From the NCBI GenBank assembly GCA_039096225.1, contig JBBPEB010000002.1, positions 62,001 to 126,000 of the forward strand: a stretch of 64,000 bases of DNA. Reading direction: 5' to 3'. The number at the start of each line of letters is the position of its first letter. Position 1 is the stretch's first letter. Under the pieces are notes generated by a model. That model worked only from the letters and a program-made list of their open reading frames with translations, was not told the origin of the DNA and did not search any database. Positions 46,821-61,091 of this stretch are shown in pieces. The stretch is from Blastocystis sp. Blastoise (taxonomy: Eukaryota > Sar > Bigyra > Opalinata > Blastocystidae). Position numbers and translations under genes: made by a program.

Positions 46821-46969
46821 TAAACATTAATAGTTTAAAGATGATTCAATAACATAAATAAAATATATAAAAGCAATGTAGATTAAATAGCAATAAATGA
46901 GTATGACAGGAATTCAAAAGATATGGGGCAAATTAATAAAATAAACAAGAATAAACAAGATTCATTTTT

Positions 46970-47020
46970 GAGATAATTGACTCAGGACGCTCTAAATTGT
47001 AAAACTTGACTCAGGACAGT
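46970..47020 (+). repeat. 51-bp terminal inverted repeat, copy 2 left
   Basis: Matches the right end of copy 1 in inverse orientation. Confidence 0.9.
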
Positions 47021-47033
47021 CTATTTTTCAGTA

Positions 47034-47185
47034 GGCGTAATTCACACTCAGCATAGTAGAAGGTGTTTTCTTTAGAGTATGCATAGTAGACCAGGCCAAT
47101 AGGCGGGTAGCCTATTGGCCAAACTATGCTGAGCATGAATTTTTTCGTCATACTATGCTGAGCATAAATTATCCCTTTTTCAGTA
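47034..47185. mobile_element. 152-bp MITE-like insertion with TA duplication
   Basis: Present only in copy 2. The empty site in copy 1 has a single TA; here TA flanks both ends. The insert has imperfect inverted ends sharing TAATT...CTCAGCATAGTA, and an inner CCAATAGGC...GCCTATTGG pair. TA duplication is the hallmark of Tc1/mariner-type insertion. Confidence 0.65.
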
Positions 47186-47323
47186 CTATTATTACCGCGA
47201 TAAACTTGACAAAATGGCAGTGTTTTTATTGTTGTAAATTATAGAGAAAATAATTAAGGGAAAAAAAAGCACAATTCTTTGTTTATATTAATTATTCTAT
47301 ATTTGACGTTGTTGACGAGTATT

Positions 47324-47751
47324 ATGGAGTCTTGTGACGAGATTTATAATGCAATAGTTGACAGAGTTCAAAATATGAATTTTTATAAGTTTATTAAACA
47401 GATTCCCAACATGATTACTGTAAGGACGTTTTATCTAATTTATAAACTCTTTAGAAACGATCGAAAGACACCAGAGTAATGAATCCTTTAACGAAAGCAT
47501 CTTTTACAAGAGTCCCATCCATGTATGTTACTCATTATGTGTCGTGGGTAGCTCAAAATGACTTTAATTGGTTTTATAAGTAAGACGATGACTATATCAA
47601 TGTCATTTTAGCAAACATTGCTTGTTTAGAACATTTTGGAGTTAATGATGTGTTCCATTCACGACAAGAGATGGATATTTTCATTGGCTACTCCTGGAGT
47701 GTTAATGGTCAAATTATTATTATAGAGAGAGTGTTAGGTACCTCTATTTGA
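47324..47751 (+). pseudogene. Coding remnant next to the element end, copy 2
   Basis: An ATG frame of 51 codons (MESCDEIYNAIV..., ending DRKTPE) stops at 47479 in a TAATG overlap. A second frame, 47479-47751, has 90 codons and one internal TAA (47581-47583): MNPLTKASFTRV ..., then HFGVNDVFHSRQEMDIFIGY. The sequence looks protein-like on both sides of the TAA. I recognise no family. Its place, about 140-300 bp from the terminal repeat, is where a transposon gene would be expected. Confidence 0.45.
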
Positions 47752-48381
47752 TACCGTTGCCTAATTCAAGAATGTAATTGCGTCTATCAATATAATTTTT
47801 ACGATGATGGTTATCACCTGGAATACTATCATTTTCAAGATATAAATATATTTTATAAAATGGTTATTATTATTATATTTATTATTATAGAAATACTATT
47901 ATATATTGTTATACATTATTATTATAGAAGTACTATTATATATTATTATATATTACTATATATTATTATATATTATTATATATTATTATATATATTATTA
48001 TATATATTATTATATATTATTATATATTATTGTATGTTATTATATATAATTTTATATTATTATATATTATTATATATATTATTATATATTACTATGTATT
48101 ATTATATATCATTATATATTATTATATATTATTATATATTATTGTATGTTATTATATATAATTTTATATTATTATATATTATTGTATGTTATTATATATA
48201 ATTTTATATTATTATATATTATTTTATATATTATTATATATTATTATATATTATTTTATATATCTTATATTATTATATATTATTATGTATTATTATATAT
48301 ATTATATATATTATATATATTATATATATTATTAAATTAATAAATGTAGTAACTATTATTATTAACATAAGATTTTTATAG

Positions 48382-48887
48382 AAATATTCAAAACATGATG
48401 CTGATTATATAGAATTATTTAAATATAATAGTATAAGAGAATCATCATATGACTACTATAAAGATATGATATCAGATTCAATCAATAATCAAACAAATGA
48501 GACTAATGATAGTATAAATTCTAATTATACTTCTATTACAATAACACAAGAAGAATGTAAAACTTCTCAAAATCTGAAAAAAAAATTCATGAAACAAATG
48601 AATAATCAAAGTTTTACTAAAATAAATACTTTTTTAACATAGAAGAGGAAGTATATATAGAACAAGATATAGATGATAATTTAGCAAAAGATGAAGAAGA
48701 ATTAATTAATAAAATTAAAGAGTCTACATCTTCAGTTGATATTACTAATTCATCATATATAGATAAGCTTCTACAGACTCTAAATAATAGAGATAATAAT
48801 AATATAGTTTCTTTTAATTATATTCAACATGAAGATTATATAGATGAAGAGAAAAACGATATTTGTGAAGAGATATATGGAAAATGA
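48382..48887 (+). pseudogene. Acidic protein-coding remnant, copy 2
   Basis: After a TATAG acceptor-like site an 86-codon frame runs without ATG (YSKHDADYIELFKYNS ...), rich in Asp, Ser, Asn and Glu. A candidate 32-nt intron (48611-48642, with a TACTAAA branch-like sequence) would join it in frame to 80 more acidic codons ending at 48887. Further coding-like sequence follows to about 49440 but with stops in all frames. A hydrophobic block (SYYTMIVGNISLLTLSPS) ends at an ACAG/GTATAT donor-like site. Decay is the simplest reading. Confidence 0.4.
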
Positions 48888-49471
48888 TATGATTCAAGCT
48901 TTATTAATAAATACAAAAATTGTATATACTGTTGACATAAATAAATGTCAATCATTATTGGATCAATCTACTTATACAATTAATATAGTCTTTATAAAAA
49001 CAGAATATAAACTGACGCTCTGATCCATTAAATGATACATTTGTTCTGAATTATTAAAGAGTCATTCAGAATTTAAGACCATATCTATAGGTTAAGCTAA
49101 GAAGAGGATAAGAGAGAGATTTCCTAAAATTAACTACAACAATATTCATTATGCTGTTACTAATATTATACTTAATGAAAATTCATATAGTTATATCGTT
49201 TTAATAATAGAAGTAGTTAATAAAATGAATATAAAATATTAAGTATTCTTCACATTATTTGGTAAATAGAAAACCAATAATGAAATAGCTTTGAATAGTC
49301 AAAGTATACCTAAGGATCTTTGTTTGTTATCATATTATACCATGATAGTAGGTAACATAAGTCTATTAACTTTATCTCCATCAGTATCTTTTCTTGATGG
49401 TACTTTCATGGGTCTCAGTAGTGTAGCTCTTGTCATTACAGGTATATATATGATATATATTATATATATAT

Positions 49472-50103
49472 ATGTAAAATGATATAAGGATATATATAAA
49501 GATGTAGATGAGTTATATATTGATGTATATGGTCTTTGAATGTATTTGTGACATAATTTTATATATATACTATATATATTCTATATTAGTACTATATATA
49601 ATATATACATCTATATATAGTATATTATAATACTTATATAGAATATATATATTATATAGAGTATATATAGTACTTATATGGAACATATATATATGATATA
49701 TAGTATATATAGTATAGATATAATCTATATACATAAAGATATATATAACTAGTATATAGAACGGTTTTACATAAAAAAATAATATCTCTTCGTAGTTATA
49801 ATAATTAAGCATCTTTATAATACAAGTTATACATATCTTTATGTATATTGGTTATATATATACTATATATTATATATATATATATTATATATAAGTACTA
49901 TTTATATATTCTATATAACATATATATTCTATATAAGTATTATAATATAGTATATATATTCTATATATACTATATATAGTACTAATATAGAATATATATA
50001 GTATATATATATAACATTATATCACAGATGAATCTAAAGACCATTTACATCAATATATAACTCATCTACATCTTTATATATATCCTTATATCATTTTACA
50101 TAT
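49472..50103. repeat. Imperfect foldback palindrome inside copy 2
   Basis: Same palindrome as 36781-37412, in the mirrored position. Confidence 0.8.
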
Positions 50104-52270
50104 ATATATATAATATATAATAAAATTTATATATACATTATATATATATACCATTTATATATCATATATATATCATATATTCCTTCTATGTATTATCTAT
50201 TCCTTCTATATATTATCTTTATACCATCTATTCCTTCTATATATATCACATATATAATATCTATATATATCATATATATATTATCTATATATATACCATT
50301 TATATCTATATATTACTATATATTACTATATATCATCTATATATGATCTATTCTTTCTATGTATTATCTATATACCTTCGATTCATCCTATATACATCAT
50401 ATGCATAATATCTATTATTATATATATATTATCTATATGTCATATATATATTACCTATAACCATTTATATATCATTTACATATCATATATATATCATCTA
50501 TTCATTCTATATACATTATATACATAATATCTATATATTATATATATGTTATCTATATATTTTTTATATATAATCTATATATCATTTATATATCATATAT
50601 TCATTCTATATATTATCTATATATTATCTATATATCATTTATATATCATATATTCCTTCTATGTATTATCTATTCCTTCTATATATTATCTTTATACCAT
50701 CTATTCCTTCTATATATATCACATATATAGTATCTATATATATCATCTTTATATCATCTATATATTATCTATATATTATCTATATATTATCTATATATCA
50801 TATATATACCAATTATATATTATCTATATATCATGTATTCATTCTATTTACAATCTATTCCTTCTATATATCATCTATGTATCATCTATTCCTTCTATAT
50901 ATATTATCTATTACTTGTATCTATTATCTATATATCATTTATAATATTATATTATTATATATATTATATATATATATATCATTTATGTATTATCTATATA
51001 CTATATATATATCATCTATTCCTTCTATCCATTATCTATATATCATCTATATATTATTATATATATTATATATATATCATATATGTATATCTATATACTA
51101 TATATATCATCTATTCTTTCTATCTATTATTTATATATTTCATCTATTCCTTATATTAATTATCGATATTTCAATATATCCATATACATCTATATACCAT
51201 CTATATATTATCTATATATTATTTATTCATTTTATAGATAATATATTTCTTCATTATATTATCTATTCCTATATATTATGTATATATTACTATATATCAT
51301 ATATATACCATCCATATGTTATCTATATACTATATATATTACCTATATACCGTCTATTCCTTCATTTATCTATTCATTCCATATATAATCTGTTCCTTCT
51401 ATATTGAATCCATATAATATCTATATATCATCTATTTCTTCCATAAGTAATCTATATATCATTTATATATTATCTATATATTTATAATCTTTTCCTTCTA
51501 TTTATCATCTATATAATCTATATAATCTATATAATCTATAATAATATCTATTTCATCTATATATACTATCTATTCCTTCTATGTATTATCATCTATATTA
51601 TCTATATTATCTATAATATCTATATCATCTATATCATCTATATCATCTATATTATCTATATTATCTAGATTATCTATATATACTATATTATCTATATTAT
51701 CTATATATACTACATATTCCTTCTATATATCACTATATATACTACATATTCCTTCTATATATTATCTATATATTCCTTCTATATATTATCTATATATACT
51801 ATATATCATATATATTCCTTCTATATATTATCTATATAATCTATATATACTACATATTCCTTCTATATATCACTATATATACTATATATTCCTTCTATAT
51901 ATCATCTATATATACTATATATTCCTTCTATATATACTATATATTCCTTCTATATATTATCTATATATTCCTTCTATATATACTATATATTCCTTCTATA
52001 TATTCATTCTATATATACTATATATACTATATATTCATTCTATATATCATATATATATACTATATATATACTATATATTCCTCTATATAGTATCTATAAA
52101 TACTATCTATTCTTTCTATATATATTTTTATATCATCTATATAGTATCTATATCATCTATATATTATATTATATTATCTATATAATCTTATATCATTTAT
52201 ATATACTATATATTCATTATCTATATTATCTATATATCGTCTGTAGCACCTATATATACTATATATTATC
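50104..52270. repeat. Degenerate minisatellite field, copy 2
   Basis: Complement of the copy-1 field, with units such as ATCTATTCCTTCTATATAT. It has one 108-bp unit near 50930-51070 where copy 1 has two. Confidence 0.85.
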
Positions 52271-52275
52271 ACTAT

Positions 52276-52572
52276 ATACCATCTATATTATCTATATTAT
52301 CTATATTATCTATATTATCTATATTATCTATATTATCTATATTATCTATATTATCTATATTATCTATATTATCTATATTATCTATATTATCTATATTATC
52401 TATATTATCTATATTATCTATATTATCTATATTATCTATATTATCTATATTATCTATATTATCTATATTATCTATATTATCTATATTATCTATATTATCT
52501 ATATTATCCATATTATCTATATTATCCATATTATCTATATTATCTATATTATCTATATTATCTATATTATCT
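52276..52572. repeat. 9-bp tandem repeat (TATATTATC)n, copy 2
   Basis: One unit shorter than copy 1, the kind of change expected from replication slippage after duplication. Confidence 0.9.
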
Positions 52573-52727
52573 ATATATACTACATATTCCTTCTATATAT
52601 CACTATATATACTATCTATATATCATCTATATTATCTATATCATTTATATCATTTATATCATTTATGATATATATATATATAAATATAATAAACATATTA
52701 TATATACTATTAGCTAATACTATATAG

Positions 52728-52932
52728 TGTCATTGATAACGAGATATTGTCACAAACGCCATGTTCTAAGATTCTGAAGCCTCTTTATGCTCTACAGTCA
52801 AAAGGTAAGCCTGCCACTATTAGAAGAAAGAGAAAGGCAGAAGAGGCTATGAATAAGAAGTATAAAAAGGTTGCTCATGTGAAACGTGCCATACCACTTG
52901 AAGACCAGGTTAAAATGACTCGTTTTGATTAA
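52728..52932 (+). CDS. Basic C-terminal exon of an unknown gene, copy 2
   Basis: Mirror of 33835-34039 and still fully open, with an identical predicted peptide. A TATATAG acceptor precedes it. It stands out as the only clearly unbroken coding segment in the 13.9-kb element. Confidence 0.35.
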
Positions 52933-53251
52933 TCATTTATCAATATTATTTTCCATATTATCTCTAATACTATAAACAAATATATTTATATAATTTAACT
53001 AATTATCAAAGTATTATTCATATATATCTTATTTAAATCTATTTTTATAATACTCATATATAATATATATATATATATATAAACACTTTTTATTTAATCA
53101 ATAATTATATTCAAAATAATATAAACATACTTCCATATATATATATATATACATAACCCATTGTTCTATTCTTGTTAAGTTCATCATTCTTAAATCTGTC
53201 TTTCTATATATCAATAAACAATAACGTTCAATACTATATAACAATAAACGA

Positions 53252-53310
<59 letters not shown>

Positions 53311-56307
53311 AAAGAATAAATCCTTATTAAATATTTCTTTACAAAATAAGATTATATATATAAGCTTGAACGATACAGAAAACCATCAATATCTTATCTC
53401 AAATGTTTTCTATCATAATCTAATATGATACCATCCATAATTAGTCTTTTTTAGTATGAGTTAAGAACTATATATAGTAAGTATATTAAATATAAAATAT
53501 TTAACAAATAATAATAATATATATATACTATAAATAAGACACCAGTGAACAATAAACGTTTTATCTCATACTATAGACAAAATACAATATAATATATAAA
53601 AAATAACAACTTAAAAAACAAATTACAATCAGATTATAGATAAAAACAAAGCAAAAGAATTATATATACTTTGAACACAACGTAATAGAAGTTCTAAGAC
53701 TCTTAACAAATAGAATCTAGTATTTGGAAACATTTGAGTTACAATGAATTAACCAAATGTGTAACTATTTCATAAACATGGACTAGACGAGTTTGAAAAG
53801 TAATTATTCATTGATCAAATCCATTGGAGAGTAGTTTTAAGTGAGTAGTTGTCAACATGTAAATGATTTGTTAAGAATGTTGAATACTGAATATGTTAAT
53901 GGTTTGTTTTGTCCTATAGTAGATGTACAGTAGACTATATAGCAATAATAAAGAGAATAAAATATACAAGAGAAGCCAAATTGTGTTTTGGAAAGCCAAT
54001 ATCAACAAATTAAGAAGGACAGTATGACCTAAAAGGTATTATCTATTCTAAATAAACATAGTAGAATATTTAATTAATTTTTATTATAATATTAACATAA
54101 TAGTTTAATTACTATAGTATATTTTATTTAATTCTTAAATTTCAAAAAAAATAAGCCAAAAATTAAAATATTTTCACTTCATATTTTGTATTTGATTTAA
54201 TAGTCGTCCCAAAGTGCTTTAAAAGCCTTAATATATTATTGATTGAATGTGTCTACTCATTTATAGTATATTTTATTTGTTTATTGTATTTAATTGTCTT
54301 TAGTTACAAACATTCTCACGAATTTACTTAAAAAGTTGAGATTTATGGAAAAGTAGTATATTGAGGGTTATGGACATCTCCAGTTAATGTCAAACGATAG
54401 AGATAGAATAGAAATAAATACATTGCCAAAAATCATAATGCTGTTGAAGTGGCTTATGATTGATGAATTCTGAAAGGGTATGTTGTTAGGTATATAAATA
54501 TAGTTGAATATTTTATTCTATTATAGTTTTACAAAATTCATTCATGAATGGTTAGGATTGTTCTTGAAATCTGTGTACTTGAGTGAGAGAGTTATCAAAA
54601 TGAAATAACTCTATTATACTATTTTTTCAAAATAAATAATTATTATCCATAAAAAGTAAATTGCCCTTGTAAGTCATTATTTATTTACTTTTATTCTATA
54701 TTTATTCTATTTTTTATTTAGCAGTGTCTCCATCATTGATAAAATCTATCAAAGGTATATTTCATAACAAATCTCCGTTGATGTTGTAAAATAATTTATT
54801 TATATAGAGCTTTCAATGATTCTTGCAAACTTAAGATGGGCTCATTTGAAAGAATCAGTGCTTTCCAGATCTTAATATCATTGACGAAAACAGATTCCAG
54901 ATTAACTTTGGTCTTTAAAGGTATTTTGTTATTTATTTCTAATCATCACTATATTTATATTATATAGAAGAGAAAAAATTGTTAATATATATGGAGTAAA
55001 AGACTTTCTTAGTCAATTGGCTAATTACAAACTATTATTGGGTCAAGTGGTGTTATAGAGGTTAGAATTAGTAAACAAATGGATTCTATTAACAAGTATA
55101 TATATATTATATGTTAAATGATTAATTTTAAGTATTTTGTTCTTTAACTATTATTTTATTTAAATATTATATTTTATTTTATTTTTTCTATAGTATTCTT
55201 CATATGTTAGTTATTTATCATTCTTCTATCTTTTAATAAGAATGAATTGCAATATATTAAGTATATATATTCTTCTTTAGTCATATTTTACTTTCTATTT
55301 AGGTTTTAGAATGTTTTTCTATTATTTTATTGTATATATATTATTTTATATATAAATATGTTTTTATCTTTTATTTTTTTAGAAACACAATACTTCTTAC
55401 ATTAATTATATACTCTCTTATTACTTGGAAGATAATAGATTAGATAATTAGAAATTTAATTCATTTCATAGTTATTCTAGATATATTGAAGTATATATTT
55501 ATATTTATTTTTTTTATATAGCTATATTTAAATATATCATTTATAGATAAATCAAAGTATAAATATATAGCTGTACTAAAGTATATATATATAGATTGAG
55601 TCAAATTCAAAACTATTAGGTGTAGAGAAAGTGATATTCAAGTATATATATATATATTTATATATATATACGTATATAGCTATGAAAATGTTTATTTATA
55701 TTAATGTATATAGTATATTAATATATATATATAGTTATATTATACAGTAAAGTATACATATCTAGATAAATATATATGCATATAGTTATATTAAAGTGCA
55801 TATAAGAATAGTTCTGTTAAAGTATATAAATATAAATTAATATTAATGTATATATATAGATATAATAAATTATATATGTAGTAAAGGATATTTATATATA
55901 GATATATTAAAATATATATGGATAAGGTTATATTAAACTATATGTATAAATAGATACTGTAAAATGATATATAGGTTTACTTATATAAAAGTATATATAT
56001 TTATATTAATGTATATATATATATTAGAATACATATAGTAATTATTCTAGAATATATATACATAGATGATGATAAAATATTAATGTATTAAATTAGATTA
56101 TTGTTATCCTTATATTAAAGTATATATATTTATTTATATTAACGTGTATTATATAGTTATATTAATGTATATATAAATAGATATAATAAAGTGTATATTG
56201 ATATATATATTAGTTTATATATATAGCTATATTAAAGTATATATGATATGAGATAGTGAAATGTATATAAATATAAATATAATAAAGTATATATATATAA
56301 AATAGTA

Positions 56308-56353
<46 letters not shown>

Positions 56354-59300
56354 TACAAAAAGAATTGTTATATATAAAGTATCTATAAAGATAGATCTAA
56401 TAAAGTAAATATTAGATATAGATATACTAAAATGAATATATATAGATATAATGAAGTCTAGGTATAGATATATTAAAGTATATATTTATAGTATATGATA
56501 CATTATATATATAGATATACTAATATATATATAGATATATACGAATATTAATGTTTATAGATATATTTATATTTAAGTTTATAGATATTTATATCTATAT
56601 TAAAGCATATATATAGGTTTTATTATACAAGTATTGATATTTCTATCCTGTTTGTTGGTTAAGAATACTTATAATCTATTTATATAAAAACATTTATGAT
56701 TAGTCAGGTATTATATAAAGTAATAATTATTCTATAGATATTTTAGATTACTTTTCTATATATAATAAATTATCTATTATTTTATGATTCATATCTATCT
56801 ATATATATTTAGAAAAGCTCTCCGAAGAAACAGTACTAGCTGAAGTGGTATTTATTTGGTATCTATTATTCTATTCAAAGAATCATTATAAAACATAATA
56901 TATTTGGTACACATTAGTTTTATATAACTTTTGTATATAAATGTAAATATAAATATATTTATATATATGTATATAGTTGTTTCTTTATAGTACAAATGAC
57001 CTCCTTTCTTCTATTTATATTATCACCAGTGTTAATAGTTATGTATATAAATTTTTTTAATAAGTTCTTTGAATTATTTATAATGTTATCGATTCTATTT
57101 TAATTTTATATTTCTTATTTATATATCATGTATTATACATATAGTTCAAATTGAATGTAATCTCTTAGTTATTAGGTATTATGAAAGATCTTCAATTTTT
57201 TTTATTACCTATAGATGTATATATATGACTACTATTCCTATACCTATAGTTTTTCTTATCTTTTTATATGTAGATATTATAGATTTTCATATTTCATCTA
57301 TTAATATATATACAAATATTATATATACTTCTTTAACGTTTCTTATATATACAGAATAAGTAGAACTATCTTAAGGTACTCAATAAAATATGTGTAGTTC
57401 CTAGTCACTCCTTCTGTTCCTATTTATATTGAGAAGCTTATATTTATGTATACTATTCTATTCTATTCTGTTGTTTATGTTCTATATTATTATTTGTATA
57501 GTTCAATATATATTTATTTTTCTTTTTATAATTATTTTTCATATAATTATATATATATATATATTACATATCATTATATAGGTATAGAATACGTTAACTA
57601 TATTCTTAAAGATAGGTTTATATTTAAAAATGGGTTATTCAAGTATAAATATATATATAAACATATATTCTATATATAACATAATAGATATGTACAGTAT
57701 TTATTCTTCTAATATTTGTTAAATATATATATATAAGTATATATATGGTACTTTATCTTTATTAAGTATATACTATTATATATATAGTATTAATGAAATA
57801 AACTTAGATGATTATATATATTATGCATTAGTGTTGTTTCCTACTACTATTTAAGGTCTTCTTTTAACTCTCTCTATTGTATATATGAATTATTGATGTC
57901 ATTATTCTTCCATATTAGTTTATATAAGCTTGTTACTTTAAGAATTCCATTATATAATTATATTATTTATTTAATTATTATATAGATCCTAAACAATATA
58001 CTTATATAGTTACTGGAGATGATAAGCAGATATGTAATGATTCTATTTAACATGAATCTGTTGTATATAATCACTATATTATATAAATTATTAACTTTTT
58101 ATCTATTAAACTGTTATTATTTATGTTTTTAATATCTTATCTATATATAGATATAATCAAATATATCTTTCTAGTATTCATCCACTCTACTCAGATATTT
58201 ATATAATTATTTCACTATTAGATTAATTATAATGGCTTCCTTCCTGATTCAAATAGTAACTCAATTCTTATTCTAAATAATAACAAAAAGTATCATTTGA
58301 AGGTATATAAATATTAACTTTATTTATTAATATATTTGAATAATATAAATATAATTTAATTTAATATATAGTATATAATATATAGTAGCAGTATCATGGA
58401 TTATATTGAAAGTATATATGTTATACATACTAAAATATATATATATATTATATCTATACTGATATTGATATAAAAAATATGGATAGTAATATCATTATAT
58501 AGTATATCAAGGATCAACATGGAATATATGCTATGTCTGGTTTAGATAACATGAGTGTTTATTTAGTATATGTCTACATAGTTGTTAACTATAGAATACA
58601 TAAATAATATACATATAGTATATAAGAATTATTACCTTAATATATTATATATTTTTTATATTATATATTATTGATTATTTATAACTTTTATTTTAATTTC
58701 ATATATTAATATATATCTAATTTTATCTTTTTATAGAATGAATAATATATAAATATCAGATCTGAGTATTATATAGTTTATCCTTCGTTGATAAGATATC
58801 TAATATACTTATACTTCTTTTAACCTTTCTGGATTATTATATATGTACAAGTTGATTAGAAAAGAGAATCAATTCATGCACTCTATAATATACTACTTTA
58901 TTCATCTATCTACACAATATATATTATAACAGAAAGGTATACTATATATATTTCTCTTTTTCATGTTTTATAGGTTATCAATTATTCATTATTATCATGA
59001 TACATCAGTCTACTACTTAGGTATATACAACATAGAATATATATAATAGTATATATATACTATATATACTATTTTATATTCTTTTTCTATTTTACTATAA
59101 CTTTTATATTTAATATATACATTGTATATTCTACTTTATATATTATATATAGTTTATGAAATATATTTATATATGTTACTTTGATATTTTTATATAGGCA
59201 AAATTATACTACTTAAAGAAATCTATATAATATGTTTTGTACTTCAATTATATCTATAATGCTTTTGGTTTATCTATTTATGTATGTATTTATATTATAT

Positions 59301-60895
59301 ATAATGTCATGAGTATTAATTGTATACATATAATAATTTAATTACATATATTCTATTATGTTATGTCTATAGTATTGATTTATTTATATTTTAATTTGAT
59401 TTCAAATACTATGAACATTTATTATATACTTGATATATATAATAGTAATTATTTGTTATTTAGATGATAGCTATTATTAACGTATATACTTATATATATT
59501 ATATATATATATATAATATATATATATTATATATACATAATTATATACAATATAAATAATGTATATTATTATTATCTACTTGATATATATATAGAGTCTC
59601 CTTATACTTCTTTCTTCATTACTCATATTATTATTCTGAGTATTTTACAACTTTGTGGTTCATATATATCCATTATATATTGTTATAGAAGTGATTTCTC
59701 TTATATATATATATACTATTAATATTGATTCTATGTATATTATTTAAAGTATATATTGTACTTTATACTTAGATATATTTTTTAACAACAATTGTTACTC
59801 AATATCATTCTATATTGAAACGTAATATATTATTAATATGCTATTATTCATATTTTATATTTATTCATTTTAATTTCTATAAAGTTAGTTATTATAAGTT
59901 AGTTATTATTATTATTATTAGAAACTTTTTATTCTTTAGTTTTAAAAATCTTCTTTCTTATATATTCCTAGTTTCTTCTGTGTTTATTTCTATAACTGAA
60001 AACTTTATATATATATTTTTCTATTAGTATACTCTATTAAGTATCGTTATATTATTGTTGTATATTATATTATTTACACATATTAATTCGAAACAAAACA
60101 ACATATATATTCATATTTTTAAAGACCTAATCTATTAAACGTATATAGTAATATCATAATGGAGTTCTAATAGTATAATAACAATCAAATAGCATAGAAT
60201 CCAGTAGTATGCTGACCAGATCAATTCTAATAAACTATTACCAATATGACTATTCTATAATCCTAAATAACCACAATTACACATACTAGCATAATTAGCA
60301 AGATAAAGCAGATACAGCCCATAACACCACCTAATCCATTCCATTTATTAATAATATATATATATAATTCTTTAATAGATCCACTATCATCGAAAGTGTC
60401 ATTCTAATTGATTATGAAAACCTTATTAGTCAGCTAACCATAAACACCCATAATGATGCCCATTCTTTTATGAATATAACTATTCTCATTTCCTATCCTA
60501 TATAATGATAGAGTATATCATTTCGAAGTGACTGTAATAAGGAAGAGACCTATAGAAACATTTTATAGTTAATGATCATAATTACATAATTCAGTATATA
60601 CCTATCTTATTATCACCACTACAATAAAAGCATAATCCAAAGCCATCAGACCACGTCATAACTCCATAGAATAACATATCATAACCATCTTACCATGTTA
60701 ATGCCGTCTTATACCATTCTTATCACTTTTCCTATATATACTATACTATATATACATATTAAAGTTATTTATATAGCATATATACATCAATACATCTATA
60801 CCCTTCAAGAGTCAATAAAAAATAAACATAGAGTTTTCCCCAGTATTATTTTTAAACATTTTTAAAGTCCCCACTCGTAGAATGAGCCGAAGACC

Positions 60896-60946
60896 ACTGT
60901 CCTGAGTCAAGTTTTACAATTTAGAGCGTCCTGAGTCAATTATCTC
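60896..60946 (-). repeat. 51-bp terminal inverted repeat, copy 2 right
   Basis: Matches the left end of copy 1 in inverse orientation; followed by TTAATC in unique DNA, 145 bp before the transposase start. Confidence 0.9.
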
Positions 60947-61091
60947 TTAATCTACATTTGTTTTCCCATGAAAATATTGAATAAATAAGTGAAAATTTGA
61001 AGCGCAAAAAAAAACTTGTTTCCGCTTTACCTCACTTGGTGTGATGGCCCCTGATTAACACTTCATACTATTGCTTACTTGTTTATTAAAC

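Larger units (their letters stand above)
46970..60946 (-). mobile_element. 13.9-kb terminal-inverted-repeat element, copy 2 (inverted)
   Basis: Inverted copy of 25822-39762 with the same 51-bp ends (46970-47020 and 60896-60946). Landmarks shared by the two copies line up throughout. Four length differences explain the 36-bp size difference exactly: +152 bp (47034-47185), -108 bp in the minisatellite, -9 bp in the 9-bp repeat, and a 1-bp difference. Flanking bases differ from those of copy 1, so this is a separate locus rather than the same sequence assembled twice. Confidence 0.85.

Noticed and set aside
47581-47612. A 32-nt intron with a perfect GTAAG donor removing the TAA
   Set aside because: Splicing there shifts the frame and loses the protein-like sequence that follows.
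47479-49440. Alternative genetic code (TAA/TAG as Gln) in the large elements
   Set aside because: TGA also interrupts the same coding-like stretch, and all intact genes in the window use TAA, TAG or TGA as ordinary stops; decay is simpler.
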